The notes: generated by a model not told the origin, from the sequence alone. A stretch of DNA of 23,615 nucleotides from Streptomyces flavochromogenes (GCF_000717595.1 NZ_JNZO01000053.1:1-23615); one strand, 5' to 3'. Shown: positions 1 through 8,916, counted from the stretch's first letter. Made by a program: numbers and translations.

Positions 1-244
1 TGTCGTTTCGTGGGGGTGTAGTTGCGGGGCGGGTGGTGTCTTGTGCTGGGGGTATCCCGGTTTCGATGAGACTGTGTGAGTGCGGTCTTGTGGGGCTGTG
101 GGCCCACTGGGGTGGGGTTCTCTCGTTCTTGTTGAGAGTTTTCCGGTGTCTCTGGTGTGGTTCTTCGTTCTAAAGGTCCGGTGTGTGTTTTCCCTGGTCA
201 CAGTGTTGTGTGCTGTGTGGTCGTCGGCTTCGGATGGTGCGGGG
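1..244. other. noncoding region downstream of the TnsC-like gene, probable transposon left end
   Basis: No convincing gene. The plus strand is G/T-rich and A-poor. It contains loosely repeated GT-rich words around 36-55, 145-165 and 203-222, which could be transposase-binding sites, but I cannot define a terminal inverted repeat. The window starts here, so the element end may be missing. Confidence 0.3.
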
Positions 245-1270
245 TTAGCGGCGGGGTGTGGTGGGCCGGTTCGGGGTGGGGCGGTGGTGGGTTTCGGCGA
301 GGTGGTCCAGGCGGATCGTGTCGAGGGTTTGTTTGGTGATGCGTTCGGTGCCGTTGTGGATGGCGGTGATGGCTGCTTGGCGGATCAGTCGGGTGAGGGA
401 GCCGATGCGTCCTGCGGTGCGTTGGTGGAGGTAGGCGGCGTGGCGGGGGAGTGTGCCGGGCTGGTGTGCCCGGAGATCGAGTGCTGCTTCCACGCCCGTG
501 ATGAGTTCGCGGAAGGGTTCGTGTTTCCCGAGGCGTGCGGGGAAGGCTCCGCATTCCACTAGGGAGGCCCGGCCGGCGAGTTGTGCTCCGCGTACTCCGG
601 AGAACAGGGCGGTGGTGGTGACGTCGATGCCGGCGTAGACGAAGGTCGCGCGGATGCGTTCGGTGAGGTCTTTGAGGAGGTCGGCGGTTTCCGCGCCGGT
701 GGTGGTGCGGGGGTTGAGCCGGTGGATCTCGTCGATGAGGATGAGGCGTACGCCGGTGTGGTTGTAGGTGTGGCAGACGGCGTCGGTGATCTGGGCCTGG
801 GTCATCCGGCCGGTCACGGGGATGCCGAGGTAGCGGGCGAACTCGGTCGCGAGGGCTTTCGCGCTTGCCGCGGGCGGGACCAGTACATACGCGACGGGCA
901 CCGGTGCGTGCCCGTGCGATGGCGGGTGCTGTCGGGTGTGGGCGAGGTGGCAGGTGCGCCCGGTGTGCAGGAGGGCGGTGGTCTTTCCGGCTGCTGCCGG
1001 TCCGGTGACGATCAGTGAGGGCCGTGCGGTGGTCTGCTGGTGCTGTCCCAGGATCATGAGGGTGCGCACGGTGGTGGTGAGGGTGTCGATGGCCGGGGTC
1101 CGTACCGTGACGAACGCGGAGTGGTAGGCGAGGCGTTCTTCCGCACTTCGTTGGGGTTCTCCGGGGGCGGGTGGTTGCGGGGGAGGGGTGGTGGCGAAGT
1201 GCTGCCAGCCCTGCCAGGTCGTCACCGGCCATGCCGCGCCGGTTGCCCCGTCGCCGTCTGGGGCGCTCAT
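245..1270 (-). CDS. TnsC/TniB-like AAA+ ATPase of element 1
   Basis: A 341-aa AAA ATPase of the TniB/TnsC type. In Tn7- and Tn5053-like elements this protein forms ATP-dependent filaments on target DNA and links the target selector (TniQ) to the transposase. Walker A is GPAAAGKT at residues 90-97; Walker B is LILIDE, with the DE pair at 181-182, followed by IHRL as is usual for the family. The proline-rich first 45 residues are probably a flexible tail. I chose the ATG at 1270, preceded by CAGGG; the much longer open frame upstream to 2077 only overlaps the transposase gene antiparallel to no known domain. It lies 71 bp after the transposase stop on the same strand, consistent with one transcript. 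No damage is visible in this gene. Confidence 0.85.
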   Translation of the reverse strand: MSAPDGDGATGAAWPVTTWQGWQHFATTPPPQPPAPGEPQRSAEERLAYHSAFVTVRTPAIDTLTTTVRTLMILGQHQQTTARPSLIVTGPAAAGKTTALLHTGRTCHLAHTRQHPPSHGHAPVPVAYVLVPPAASAKALATEFARYLGIPVTGRMTQAQITDAVCHTYNHTGVRLILIDEIHRLNPRTTTGAETADLLKDLTERIRATFVYAGIDVTTTALFSGVRGAQLAGRASLVECGAFPARLGKHEPFRELITGVEAALDLRAHQPGTLPRHAAYLHQRTAGRIGSLTRLIRQAAITAIHNGTERITKQTLDTIRLDHLAETHHRPTPNRPTTPRR

Positions 1271-1341
1271 GCCGTGCCCTGTTCGGGCGTCCTTTCCCTG
1301 CGGTGTGGATGGACTGCTTTCTGCGCGCGGGCCGGGGCTGG

Positions 1342-3444
1342 TCACCACTTGAGAGCTTCTTCCTCTGCGTCGTAGAGCCCGTACCCGCTCACCGCGAGGT
1401 TTCCTGTTTCCTGGTCCTGGTCGAGGCCGTCGAGGCTGTCCTCGCCCGCACTCGCGGTCCCCGGCTGCGGTCGGGGTGTCTGGCACGGGTTCTCGGAGCG
1501 GCGTGGCGGGGGAGTGCGGACGGTGCTCGTGCGGTTGAGGAGGTGCTGCTCCTGGGCGGTGGCCTGTCCTGCCCGGGCGCGGCGCATCAGGGCGTCGAGG
1601 GCTTCGGCGAGAGCGGCTTCGGCCTGGCCGGCGTTCTGGCCGGCCTGCTGCTCGGTGATGGTGCGCAGGTATTGCCAGGTGCGGTCGTTGAATGGCTGGT
1701 GGGTGTGGTCGCGGTGGATCCATGGGATCTCGGTGAGCCGGCCGTCGGGCAGGCGGATCCAGACTTGGCGGGCATCGTGGGGGTTGTAGTGGATCTCCCA
1801 TTTTCCGCCGCGGCCTGCCACGGTGGAGGGCTGCCCGCGGTGCGGGCTGAGCAGGTCGTGGTCGTAGGTGCGGTGGTGCAGGCGGATGCCGTGCTCGGTG
1901 ATGGCCTGCCACCGCACAGGCAGCAGCTCCAGGTAGTCGTTGCCGGTCAGCGGTATGGGCACGTATCCGGCGACTGCGACCAGGGCTGCCCACATCTGGT
2001 TCGGGGACAGCGCGATCTTCGGCAGCATGGGATGCCGCAGGCCCTGGTGCGGGCGGTGGTGATAGTGCACGACCCACTCATCCAATAACTCCTGCAGCTC
2101 GGCGACGCTGTAACAGGCTTCGCGTGCCGCGTCTTTGCCGCGGCGGGTGACGTCGGAGCCGGTGTAGCCGGGCAGGTGCTGGCAGAACAGGGTGTTGATC
2201 GACCCGAAGGTCCGCTCCACGATGCCTTTGGCTGTGGGGGCGAACGGCGGTGCTGCCTGCACGCTGATCCCGAGTGTTTCGCAGGCGCCCGTGAACGCCT
2301 TCGACAGGAACACCTTTCCCCGGTCCACCACCACGGTCTCGGGCACGACCACCGGCCGGGCGGCTGCCCCGCGAAGACGTTCGTCCAAAGAAAGCAGACG
2401 CTCGGCCGGCAGGACCGCGCTGTGCGTGAAACGCAGGGCATCGGCCCATGCCGGTCGCGCTGGATGCGGCACCGCCATCTCTGCCAGCAGCAGAGCGGCG
2501 TCAACCGCCTGCGTTCCGGCTGGGCACAGGACCCCCGCCAGGATCGCCCTGGTGGCGACATCGACAGCGATCGTGAGTTCCGGCCGGCCCACGCTGCCGT
2601 CGTCGAACCGTGCGAGGACGTCCAGGCGGGTGGTGTCGATCTGTACCTGCTCCCCGGGCCGCAGTGCCATGGTCGGGGTGAATCCGCGTCCGTCGTCGGT
2701 GACCGGCACCGTCCGTACCCGGGTGGCCGGATGGTCCGCCGGGTGGGCGATCTCGTGGACGAGGCGGTAGAACGTGGCCCGTGACGGCATCGTCACGGCA
2801 CCCTTGTGCCGGTCTTCGAGGAGGCGTGCGACCAGCGGCATCAGCCCTTTGACGGTGCCCTTGGAGCGCCCCCGCTGTCCGCGCAGTACTTCTCTGATCG
2901 CGGCCACGACCCGCTCGTCCTGGCGTCCGCGGCCGCTTCGCCCCCGTGTGGAGCGGTGGTCCACCAGTCCCCACAGCCCCTGTTTGCGGTACGCCAGCCG
3001 CATCTTCTGCACCGTCCTGTCCGATACCCGTGCAAAGCCCAGCGCCGTCAGCTCAGCGGCTTTGGCTCGTTCGCGCTGGGCCAGCGTCCACCTCTGCGGG
3101 TCGTACTCGGTCCGCATCACCCCGCCGCTGTCCGGTCCGCCAGGCAAGCCGCACTCGACCTCCCTGATGTGCCGCAGCCAGGCCATCGCCTTCTCCCGCG
3201 CCGCCACAGGGGCGGTCTCGAACAGCCCCCACTGCGGCACCGCCTGCACCGGCTCCGCACCCAGGACCGCGAAGCCCGGGTCGGCGAACAGGTGCCCGGC
3301 GAGCACCACCTGGTCCGCACCGCCCTCATCGACCAGGTGGAAGCCCTGCCGGGAGAGGGCCACGACCTGCCACCGCACTCCGCCGAAACGGACCTGCGCC
3401 CCGACCTCCACCACCGGCCGGCCACGGCGCCGCCCCCCGCTCAC
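1342..3444 (-). CDS. TnsB/TniA-like DDE transposase of element 1
   Basis: A 700-aa transposase with an integrase (rve) core and a Mu-type C-terminal domain. It catalyses strand transfer of the transposon ends. A helix-turn-helix region lies near residues 131-165. The core has D270 (in QIDTTRLD), D374 (in VVVDRGK) and E410 (in GIVERTF), the canonical DDE triad. A small beta-rich domain around 520-570 (WEIHYNP...VWIRLPDG) is typical of the Mu transposase C-terminal region. The start is GTG at 3444, which overlaps the TGA of the upstream TnsA-like gene (GTGA) and is preceded by GGGAGG, so translation is probably coupled. It is full length and appears intact, unlike tniQ and tnsA in the same element. 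The family assignment is firm; whether it is nearer TniA or TnsB cannot be settled by eye. Confidence 0.9.
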   Translation of the reverse strand: MSGGRRRGRPVVEVGAQVRFGGVRWQVVALSRQGFHLVDEGGADQVVLAGHLFADPGFAVLGAEPVQAVPQWGLFETAPVAAREKAMAWLRHIREVECGLPGGPDSGGVMRTEYDPQRWTLAQRERAKAAELTALGFARVSDRTVQKMRLAYRKQGLWGLVDHRSTRGRSGRGRQDERVVAAIREVLRGQRGRSKGTVKGLMPLVARLLEDRHKGAVTMPSRATFYRLVHEIAHPADHPATRVRTVPVTDDGRGFTPTMALRPGEQVQIDTTRLDVLARFDDGSVGRPELTIAVDVATRAILAGVLCPAGTQAVDAALLLAEMAVPHPARPAWADALRFTHSAVLPAERLLSLDERLRGAAARPVVVPETVVVDRGKVFLSKAFTGACETLGISVQAAPPFAPTAKGIVERTFGSINTLFCQHLPGYTGSDVTRRGKDAAREACYSVAELQELLDEWVVHYHHRPHQGLRHPMLPKIALSPNQMWAALVAVAGYVPIPLTGNDYLELLPVRWQAITEHGIRLHHRTYDHDLLSPHRGQPSTVAGRGGKWEIHYNPHDARQVWIRLPDGRLTEIPWIHRDHTHQPFNDRTWQYLRTITEQQAGQNAGQAEAALAEALDALMRRARAGQATAQEQHLLNRTSTVRTPPPRRSENPCQTPRPQPGTASAGEDSLDGLDQDQETGNLAVSGYGLYDAEEEALKW

Positions 3445-4343
3445 CCGGCCTCCCAGATGCCCGCACCAGCCCTGAGGCCGTCTCCGCTGCTGTCCCTGGC
3501 GCCCGGCAATCCGAGCCCGCCCCCGGACTCAGAAGCCTGGACCAGGACGCGTTCGTGCAGCGGCACATCGATCGCCGCCTCCAGCAGTCCCGCCCACAGG
3601 GCGTGGAATGCGACGGGCAGCACCTCGATCGGATCACCGACCGCTGCCACCCCCTCAACGAGCGGCCGCGGCCACTCGAATTCGTCCACCACCGCCTCCA
3701 GCAGCCCCGGTCGTCCCCGATGCCGCGGGTGGCGGTAGCCGGCCAGCCACTTCAGATTCGCTGCCGACACCTCGTCCAGCGGCGCCAGGCGCCGGTAGCT
3801 CCAGCCGACCTCCTCACACGCCGCGCCCACCGCTTCGGCGGCGGCCAGGGCGCGTTCACCGCCGGCATCGAGGCGGCTGGGACAGCCGGCCAGCAGGGCA
3901 GTGCCGTCGCGGTACCGGGCGAACAGCTGCGGCACCCAGGACCGCACCCGTCCCCGTCCATCGCGCCACAGCAGCTGTACCGGCCGCCCCGCCAGACCCG
4001 TCACGTCAGGGGCCCGGTCCAGGACCATCAACTGGATACGCATCGCGTTCGACCCCGCAGCCACGTGCCGCCCCGTGGTCGCCGACCACCACAGGCCCGG
4101 CCCCCACCGCCGCCCGGGGACCACCGGGAACGCCGACACCGGATCAAGGTCTTCGAACGCCACTGCCACGGCGGCGTCCGCCCACCGCTGCTGCACCGCC
4201 CGCCCGACGGGGTCGAGGAAGACCGCTTCGAACCCGGCCCCGATGTTCATGTCCACCGGCCCGGGCCTGCCGCCAGGCCCGACCGCCGCATTCTCGCCGC
4301 TCACCCGCCCAGCCAAACCGGCCCGGCTGCCCGCCGGAGCCAT
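3441..4343 (-). CDS. TnsA-like endonuclease subunit, probably catalytically inactive
   Basis: This protein matches, from memory, the actinobacterial TnsA-like heteromeric transposase subunit: WWSATTGRHV, then MVLDRAPDVTGLAGRPVQLLW, then NLKWLAGYRHPRH, then VGDPIEVLPVAFHALW. TnsA cuts the 5' ends of the transposon so that it moves by cut-and-paste. The family normally shows a Glu in a ...ESWLE... helix after GRHV, an Asp in a PD(Y/F) motif and a V-D-V-(K/R) strand. Here the matching stretches read AAGSNAMRI, WVPQLF and LLAGCP, so all three catalytic positions seem lost while the fold-defining residues remain. The ATG at 4343 gives 300 aa; an internal ATG at 4250 (269 aa, preceded by GGTGG) fits the family start (GFEAVFLDPVG) better. 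The stop overlaps the transposase GTG start. Confidence 0.75.
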   Translation of the reverse strand: MAPAGSRAGLAGRVSGENAAVGPGGRPGPVDMNIGAGFEAVFLDPVGRAVQQRWADAAVAVAFEDLDPVSAFPVVPGRRWGPGLWWSATTGRHVAAGSNAMRIQLMVLDRAPDVTGLAGRPVQLLWRDGRGRVRSWVPQLFARYRDGTALLAGCPSRLDAGGERALAAAEAVGAACEEVGWSYRRLAPLDEVSAANLKWLAGYRHPRHRGRPGLLEAVVDEFEWPRPLVEGVAAVGDPIEVLPVAFHALWAGLLEAAIDVPLHERVLVQASESGGGLGLPGARDSSGDGLRAGAGIWEAG

Positions 4344-5703
4344 TTACGCATTCCGATCACATGGCGCCACGTGATGCGATATCAGCGGGCCACACGCCAG
4401 GCGCGCCCAAGCGACCTGGCGCGAACCGCCCATTTCCCGGCGAGCGCCAGCACCTATCAGTCGCCCGCGCCCTGATACGCCTTGAGCGCGTCGGCCAAAG
4501 GACCAGGGGGCAGCTTCGCCCACCGGGCCACATCCTGCGGCGGCACCCCCGCATTCACCGCCGCCACCACTGTGTGCTGCAGAGCCTTCTCGATCAGGTC
4601 GGCACTGTGACCGAGAATGCGCAGCAGCCGCTGGGCCACGTCCGCACTCGAACCGGCCTGCGCTCCGCGCAGCTGGATCAGCTGCTCCTGAGCGCCGTCG
4701 ACGAGGCTACCGATCTGGGCGCGCTGTTCAACGGGCACCGCAGCCCGCCACATCGTCCCCGAGCCGGGTGCCTTCTTCTCCTTGCCCAGGACCCGCAGCC
4801 GGCCGGCCATGGTGGCGGCCTGGTGTTCCTGCCGCAGCCACCACGGGTCGTTGTCGTATCCGGGCGGCCCTCCGACGCCGCGACGCCGGCGGATGACACC
4901 GCCCATCCACGCGATCAGCGGACCACCGTGATCCGTCGCCACCAACGGCCCCAGCCAAGGCCGCCCCACCCGCTCACCGAGCCGACGGCAGAACAACCCG
5001 TCGGCCGGCAGCGCCCGCGGCCGCCCCGCACCACTGTCCGCCCACACCAGCTCGGCCATACCCGGATCCAGCAGAGCGTCGGCGACCGCCACCACCTCCG
5101 GGAAGACAACCGCGTCCCGCCCCACGATCCGCCACCACTCCAGATCACCCCCAGCGTCACCGCCCGCGACCAGATGCAGACGCCGCGGCCAGACCGTCTC
5201 CCGCTCCCAGCCATAGGCCTGCTCCCACCACCGGGCGACCACCGCCCGCGCCAACGCGAACACCCGCGCCGGCTCCGCACCGGCCCGCACCGCCCGCCGC
5301 CCATCGCCGCTGCGCCACCACCTCCGGCAGACGCCGCACGTCCAGGTACTCACGGGGCTGGTCGGGCGTCCGCGTCCAGGACCGCCCGTGCCGCACACAC
5401 ACCCGATCCCACCGCGGGACGTATCGCACCACACGCACGACCGTCCCTGTGCGCTGCGCCGTACAAAGCCCGCAGCCGAACGCCACCGGCCCAACAACCA
5501 CGCCGCCGATCCGCCACACCGCCGCCGGCACTCCGTCCCTTCCGGCAGGCAGCTTGCCGTCCTGCAGCTCCCAGGACGGCAACGCCAGTGCCGCCACGCC
5601 CTCCCTGATGCCGCACAGGCTCGCCAGAAGTCGCCGTCCGGCGGCGTTCAGCACTACCTCGGCGTCAGCCCGGCAGGCGCCGCCCTCGTGCTTGGGCTGT
5701 TAA

Positions 5704-6562
5704 GAGGCCATCTCATTTGGGTGACTCGGTATTCTGTGAGTCATGGTGGGGATCGTTGAGCGGCTGGTGCCGGACGAGTTGTGGGAGTTGTTCCAGCGGG
5801 TGGTGCCGGAGGTGCCGTCGCGGCCGCAGGGCGGTGGTCGGCGTCGGCACGGCGACCGGGAAGTGCTGGCCGCGATCGTCTTTGTGGCAGCGTCGGGTTG
5901 TACTTGGCAGCAGCTGCCTTCGGCATCGTTCGGCCCGTCCGGAGCGACCGCCCACCGGCGGTTCTCGGAGTGGTCGAAGGCCAGGGTGTGGGCCAAGCTC
6001 CACCGCCTGGTCCTCGATGAACTCGGCGCCCGAGGCGAGCTGGACTGGTCGCGGTGCGCGATCGACTCGGTGAACATGCGGGCCCTGAAAAGGGGGACCT
6101 GACGGGTCCGAATCCTGTCGACCGGGGAAAGTACGGCTCGAAGATCCACCTGATCACCGAACGGTCGGGTCTGCCCATATCCGTCGGTATTTCCGGGGCC
6201 AACCTGCACGACAGCCAGGCCCTGATACCGCTCGTGAAGGGCATCCCCCCGATCCGCTCGCGCCGTGGTCGGCGACGGCGCAAGCCCGGCAAACTCCACG
6301 CCGACAAGGGCTATGACTACGCCCACCTGCGGCGATGGTTACGCGAGCGTGGCATCACCCACCGCATCGCCCGCAAGGGAGTCGAGTCCTCGCAGCGACT
6401 GGGCCGCCACCGCTGGACCGTAGAACGCACCATGGCCTGGCTCGCCGGGTGCCGCCGCCTCCACCGACGCTACGAACGCAAGGCCGACCACTTCCTCGCC
6501 TTCACCAGCATTCTGCCTGCACCCTCATCTGCTACCGCAGGCTCGCCAAATGAGATGACTTC
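5704..6562 (+). mobile_element. IS5-family insertion sequence, 859 bp, inserted in tniQ
   Basis: Imperfect terminal inverted repeats are visible: left GAGGCCATCTCATTTGG (5704-5720) and right, read inward, GAAGTCATCTCATTTGG (6562-6546), 15 of 17 matching. They are flanked by a TAA direct repeat (5701-5703 and 6563-6565), which fits the TNA-type target duplication of parts of the IS5 family. The element carries a two-frame transposase. It interrupts tniQ of element 1, so it arrived later than that transposon. Confidence 0.9.
5743..6553 (+). CDS. IS5-family transposase, two overlapping frames with probable -1 frameshift
   Basis: OrfA (5743-6102, 119 aa, ATG start) contains GCTWQQLP, HRRFSEW and the first catalytic Asp in CAIDSVNMRAL. 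OrfB continues one base back (frame of 6054): TGPNPVDRGKYGSK, the second Asp in LHADKGYD and the Glu in HRWTVERTMAWL. The switch point is an A4G5 run at about 6089-6097, a classical slippery site for IS5-group programmed -1 frameshifting. A second frame change near 6510-6520 is unexpected. The family C-terminus (CTLICYRRLAK, stop at 6553, just inside the right repeat) is in another frame, so the orfB frame runs on beyond the IS to 6734. The second change is either a real inactivating indel or a sequence error. Activity is therefore doubtful. Confidence 0.82.
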
Positions 6563-6692
6563 TAAGCCCGTGCCAGTACGACCGCAGCCCCTTCGCCTCC
6601 AACCCGTAGCGGCTGGCGGTGCGGCAGATCAGCGACGAGGTCGTCTCCCCCTGCAGGGGAGCGATCCGCAGGAGGCCGGGGTAAGGGGGCAC

Positions 6693-7008
6693 TCCACTAC
6701 GGTCTCGTGCTCACGGTCTTGGCGGGCGTTTTAGCAAAGGACGTTCAGCAGACCGAGACCACCACGCCACTGCCGACCGAATTCGTTGCGATCAAGCCCC
6801 CAGCGGCCGCCTCGGTGCCGGTTCTCGTGCAGGGCCAGGCGCCCGCCAGCCTTCACGTCCATCAGGGACCCGGATTCGGCGGGGATTCTTCCCACCTGCA
6901 TCAATCTTCCAGCCCCAAGCGGCCGTGTGAACTGGGGAAACAGGGCTTCGTATGAGCCGGTAGGGGGGTGGAGGACCTCCGCATCCCGCTCCAATAGACC
7001 CCCGGGCC
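6693..7008. other. upstream of tniQ; element 1 right end candidate and flank
   Basis: The part at about 6700-6745 resembles 18420-18465, also upstream of a tniQ start: both have GT(C/T)TCGTGCTC-like and GCAA(A)GGA words in the same order. This suggests conserved regulatory or transposon-end DNA. From about 6750 to 7008 I see only short, unconvincing reading frames on both strands and no recognisable product. Confidence 0.4.
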
Positions 7009-7468
7009 GTCTTGGCCGGTGCGGTAGTGCGGGAGAAGCTGCGCGCCGCAGTCCGGGGCCCGGCCTACGACGTCGCCCGGTACCAGTGGGCGGAGATGCC
7101 CGAGCTGTTCCTCGTGCCCTCGGCCGACGAAGTCGAGCACGCCGACCCGGAGCCGGAGGCCGGACTCCGGGAGACGATCGACATGACGGCCCTGCGAGCC
7201 CTGCGGGCATCCCGCACAGAAGTCGAAGATCTCGATCCCACAGCCGACCGACTACACCGCCTCCAGCAAGCGTTCGCCAAGGCGGTCGCCCGCCCGTATG
7301 CCCGATCACACCGCACAGGCCGACGCAGACGCGGTGCGCCAGGTGCGTCCGGACGAGAAGCAGGTGCACCGACGACAGGAACCGCTGGAACCGGATGGGC
7401 CCACCATGGTGTACGAAGATGTCAGCACGGCACCGGTGTACGAGCCAGCGTTCTTCGTCCAGGCCTGA
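7009..7468 (+). pseudogene. unrecognised gene remnant, probably frameshifted
   Basis: The frame from about 7009 reads VLAGAVVREKLRAAVRGPAY, followed by PELFLVPSADEVEHADPEPE and RLHRLQQAFAKAVARP, with strong GC third-position bias. Near 7298 that frame turns arginine-rich and unlikely. The frame one base forward has an ATG at 7298 and reads on plausibly to a stop at 7468 (MPDHTAQADADAVRQVRPDE ... PVYEPAFFVQA). Either a frameshift joins them into one product of about 150 aa, or these are two small overlapping genes. No family is recognised. No clear start or ribosome site is seen upstream of 7009, so the 5' end is probably missing. Confidence 0.35.
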
Positions 7469-7497
7469 ACACCACCGCTGGTAGCAGGGTCGGTACC

Positions 7498-8001
7498 TCA
7501 ATGGCTTCGTGTTTGGTTCTGGCCGGGTGCGAGACTGGTGGAGGCCTCCTGTAGTGATTGGGCAGCGGCGTCGATGGTGGTGACTGTTCTGGGGCTAGCT
7601 CCAGTGCGTGTGAGTCGTTCGGCGTCGATAAGGCCCGCGAGCTGCAAGGGCAGCGTCGCTTGCTGCTTGTGCCAGAGGGCTGGAGCCATCGTCGAGCGCG
7701 GCTTCGATCGAGCTGCGGATCAGTCGCAAGCTCAGGAGCCGCAGACGGGTTTCGTCTGATGGGACGGTCGAGCGGTAGCCGGCCAGGAGCTGGGTCAGGC
7801 CGGACGGGGGTTCTTCGAGGGGTCGGCACGCACGGCGGCATCGAGTTCTGTCTTCGCGAGCAGCACGCCCAGCAGCAGCGCCCCGTCGGTGCGCTTGGGC
7901 CCGTCCGGCCGTAGGCCGGGGTCCGGTACCGGTGCAGCGCCGAGTTCGTCCAGCGCGCGGTAGAGGGCGCGCGCTGGAGGGGCGTCGAGCGGATGGACGC
8001 G
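7498..8001 (-). pseudogene. unrecognised gene broken by at least two frameshifts
   Basis: Three consecutive minus-strand segments look coding, each in a different frame. 8001-7795 gives RALYRALDELGAAPVPDPGL ... GALLLGVLLAKTELDAAVRA. About 7815-7690 gives GLTQLLAGYRSTVPSDETRL ... RSSIEAALDDGSSP. 7689-7498 gives LWHKQQATLPLQLAGLIDAE ... EASTSLAPGQNQ, then stop. Read together they form one helical, Leu/Ala-rich protein of about 165 aa without its normal start. I do not recognise the family. The multiple frame changes suggest decay, or poor sequence in this stretch. Confidence 0.45.
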
Positions 8002-8264
8002 TCATCACGCCTGTCCTGGCTGTGGTTGGATCTTAAGTCCGGGTAGTTGCGCGGCGACGCCGCTTGGGTCTCGTAGCCCGTACCGGCTTGGGCATGGTCA
8101 TGGCTGCCTTGCTCATGCGGTCGTAGGTGCGCGTCATGTGGGCGGTCTCATCCCAACCAGTGTGCCGCCCGCTCGAGGCAGGTGTGGCCCGGACCGGTCT
8201 AGCGCTTTGTCTGCTGGCTCATGGTGTCGACTCTGGCAGAGGTGCAGAGCATTACGCTCCTTCC

Positions 8265-8606
8265 GTGTGGAGTGAGTTGAACAACTATGGCTTCGAGGAC
8301 GAGCTGGACTACCTGCGGTCGATCAAAAGGGACGACAGCTATACGTTCACGTACCCGTTCGAGTACATCGCCAAGAACTACGGGAACGACAACTACGACA
8401 TCGGCACAGCGGACATGGTGGTCCGGGTCCAGTGGGCCGACGCGGAGGCCGGTTACACGGTGGCCTACGACGTCCCCGAGATGGACAAGATCGACCCCGC
8501 TGAGGGGAACGGCGATGCAGAGAGCTTCTACGAGAGTGACGTTTACTGGAGGCTCGTGAGCGACCTCGACGGCATGGGGATCGGCGCCGAGCTTCGCATC
8601 ATCTAG
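8265..8606 (+). CDS. hypothetical acidic protein
   Basis: A 113-aa frame from GTG 8265 (VWSELNNYGFEDELDYLRSI ...) to TAG 8606. The same frame can be extended to ATG 8127, but that N-terminal part has composition unlike the rest, so I prefer the internal start; neither has a good ribosome site. The protein is rich in Asp, Glu and Tyr (YTFTYPFEYIAKNYGNDNYD) and looks globular, with no membrane segment or known motif. A strong hairpin lies 62 bp after the stop. It appears intact amid broken neighbours. No function is proposed. Confidence 0.55.
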   Translation: MWSELNNYGFEDELDYLRSIKRDDSYTFTYPFEYIAKNYGNDNYDIGTADMVVRVQWADAEAGYTVAYDVPEMDKIDPAEGNGDAESFYESDVYWRLVSDLDGMGIGAELRII

Positions 8607-8916
8607 GCACGGTCGGCTTGCCGTCGTAGACGCCAGGCTGTGAGCGGGATACCGATCGGCTCCGTGGTGGTGCCCGGCCCCTCGTGAAGCCGGGCACCAG
8701 CACGGGCCAACAGCCAGAGCGCCAGGCCTCTCGGGAGGGGCGGAGGGGGCCGACGCCGACCAGCAAGGGGCGGCGGTCCTGTACGCCGTCCCACCGCCAC
8801 GGTAGGAGCCCCTCGCGCACAGCGCAGTTTCTGATGGGCTGCCAGGACGACGCCCCCCTTCCCCCGCGATCGCGGAGTGGAAGAGGCGTCGTCCATCAGG
8901 GTCCGACCGGCGGAGC
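8607..8916. other. intergenic stretch without a supported gene
   Basis: Apart from the hairpin at 8668-8699, this 310-bp stretch shows no reading frame with convincing composition on either strand and no recognisable repeat. Confidence 0.4.
8668..8699. terminator. hairpin with 11-bp perfect stem, possible terminator
   Basis: TGGTGCCCGGC pairs exactly with GCCGGGCACCA across a 10-nt loop, 62 bp after the stop of the hypothetical gene ending at 8606. It is a strong GC stem without a U-tract, as is common for actinomycete terminators. It could serve either strand. Confidence 0.55.

Larger units (their letters stand above)
4457..6692 (-). pseudogene. tniQ: tniQ, interrupted by an IS5-family element and frameshifted
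   Basis: TniQ bridges target recognition and TnsC in Tn7-like elements. The gene can be pieced together from three parts. The N-terminal part starts at GTG 6692 (VPPYPGLLRIAPLQGETTSS..., the usual TniQ opening) and runs to 6566. After the IS, 5703-~5300 encodes ADAEVVLNAAGRRLLASLCG, ALALPSW and a CGLC...CVRH zinc finger. The C-terminal part, 4457-~5310, is in a different frame (EPARVFALARAVVARWWEQ ...). The frame change lies in the G/C-rich run around 5296-5310. Removing the IS and one target copy does not restore an open frame across the junction either. So at least two lesions inactivate it, or one of them is a sequencing error. Confidence 0.75.
1..6750 (-). mobile_element. Tn7/Tn5053-like transposon (element 1), left side open
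   Basis: Four minus-strand genes in the order tniQ, tnsA-like, tnsB/tniA-like and tnsC/tniB-like define a heteromeric transposon of the kind common in actinobacteria. The right limit is placed just upstream of tniQ. There a noncoding stretch (about 6690-6750) is conserved with the region upstream of a second tniQ relic near 18410-18460, so it may include the element end. The left end lies in or beyond 1-244. No Cas gene, crRNA array or TnsD-like gene is visible, so target choice is unknown. The element looks defective: tniQ is broken by an IS and a frameshift, and the TnsA-like protein lacks the expected active-site residues. The gene families are well supported; the exact ends are not. Confidence 0.72.

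Noticed and set aside
245..2077. A 610-aa fusion of the TnsC-like ATPase with an N-terminal extension
   Set aside because: The extra 269 residues overlap the transposase gene in another frame and are Pro/Arg-rich without domain signal; the ATG at 1270 fits the ATPase family.
3608..5608. 666-aa open frame on the plus strand
   Set aside because: It lies antisense to the TnsA-like gene and tniQ and is almost pure Pro/Arg/Ala low-complexity sequence, typical of an antisense frame in high-GC DNA.
4457..6692. A CRISPR-associated transposon, given TniQ
   Set aside because: No cas gene, no repeat-spacer array and no Cascade or Cas12k-like protein is present in the window; TniQ also occurs in ordinary Tn7/Tn5053-like elements.
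6735..6870. A 43-aa minus frame (MDVKAGGRLALHENRHRGGR...)
   Set aside because: Too short, without a ribosome site or recognisable family, and located where the transposon end is expected.
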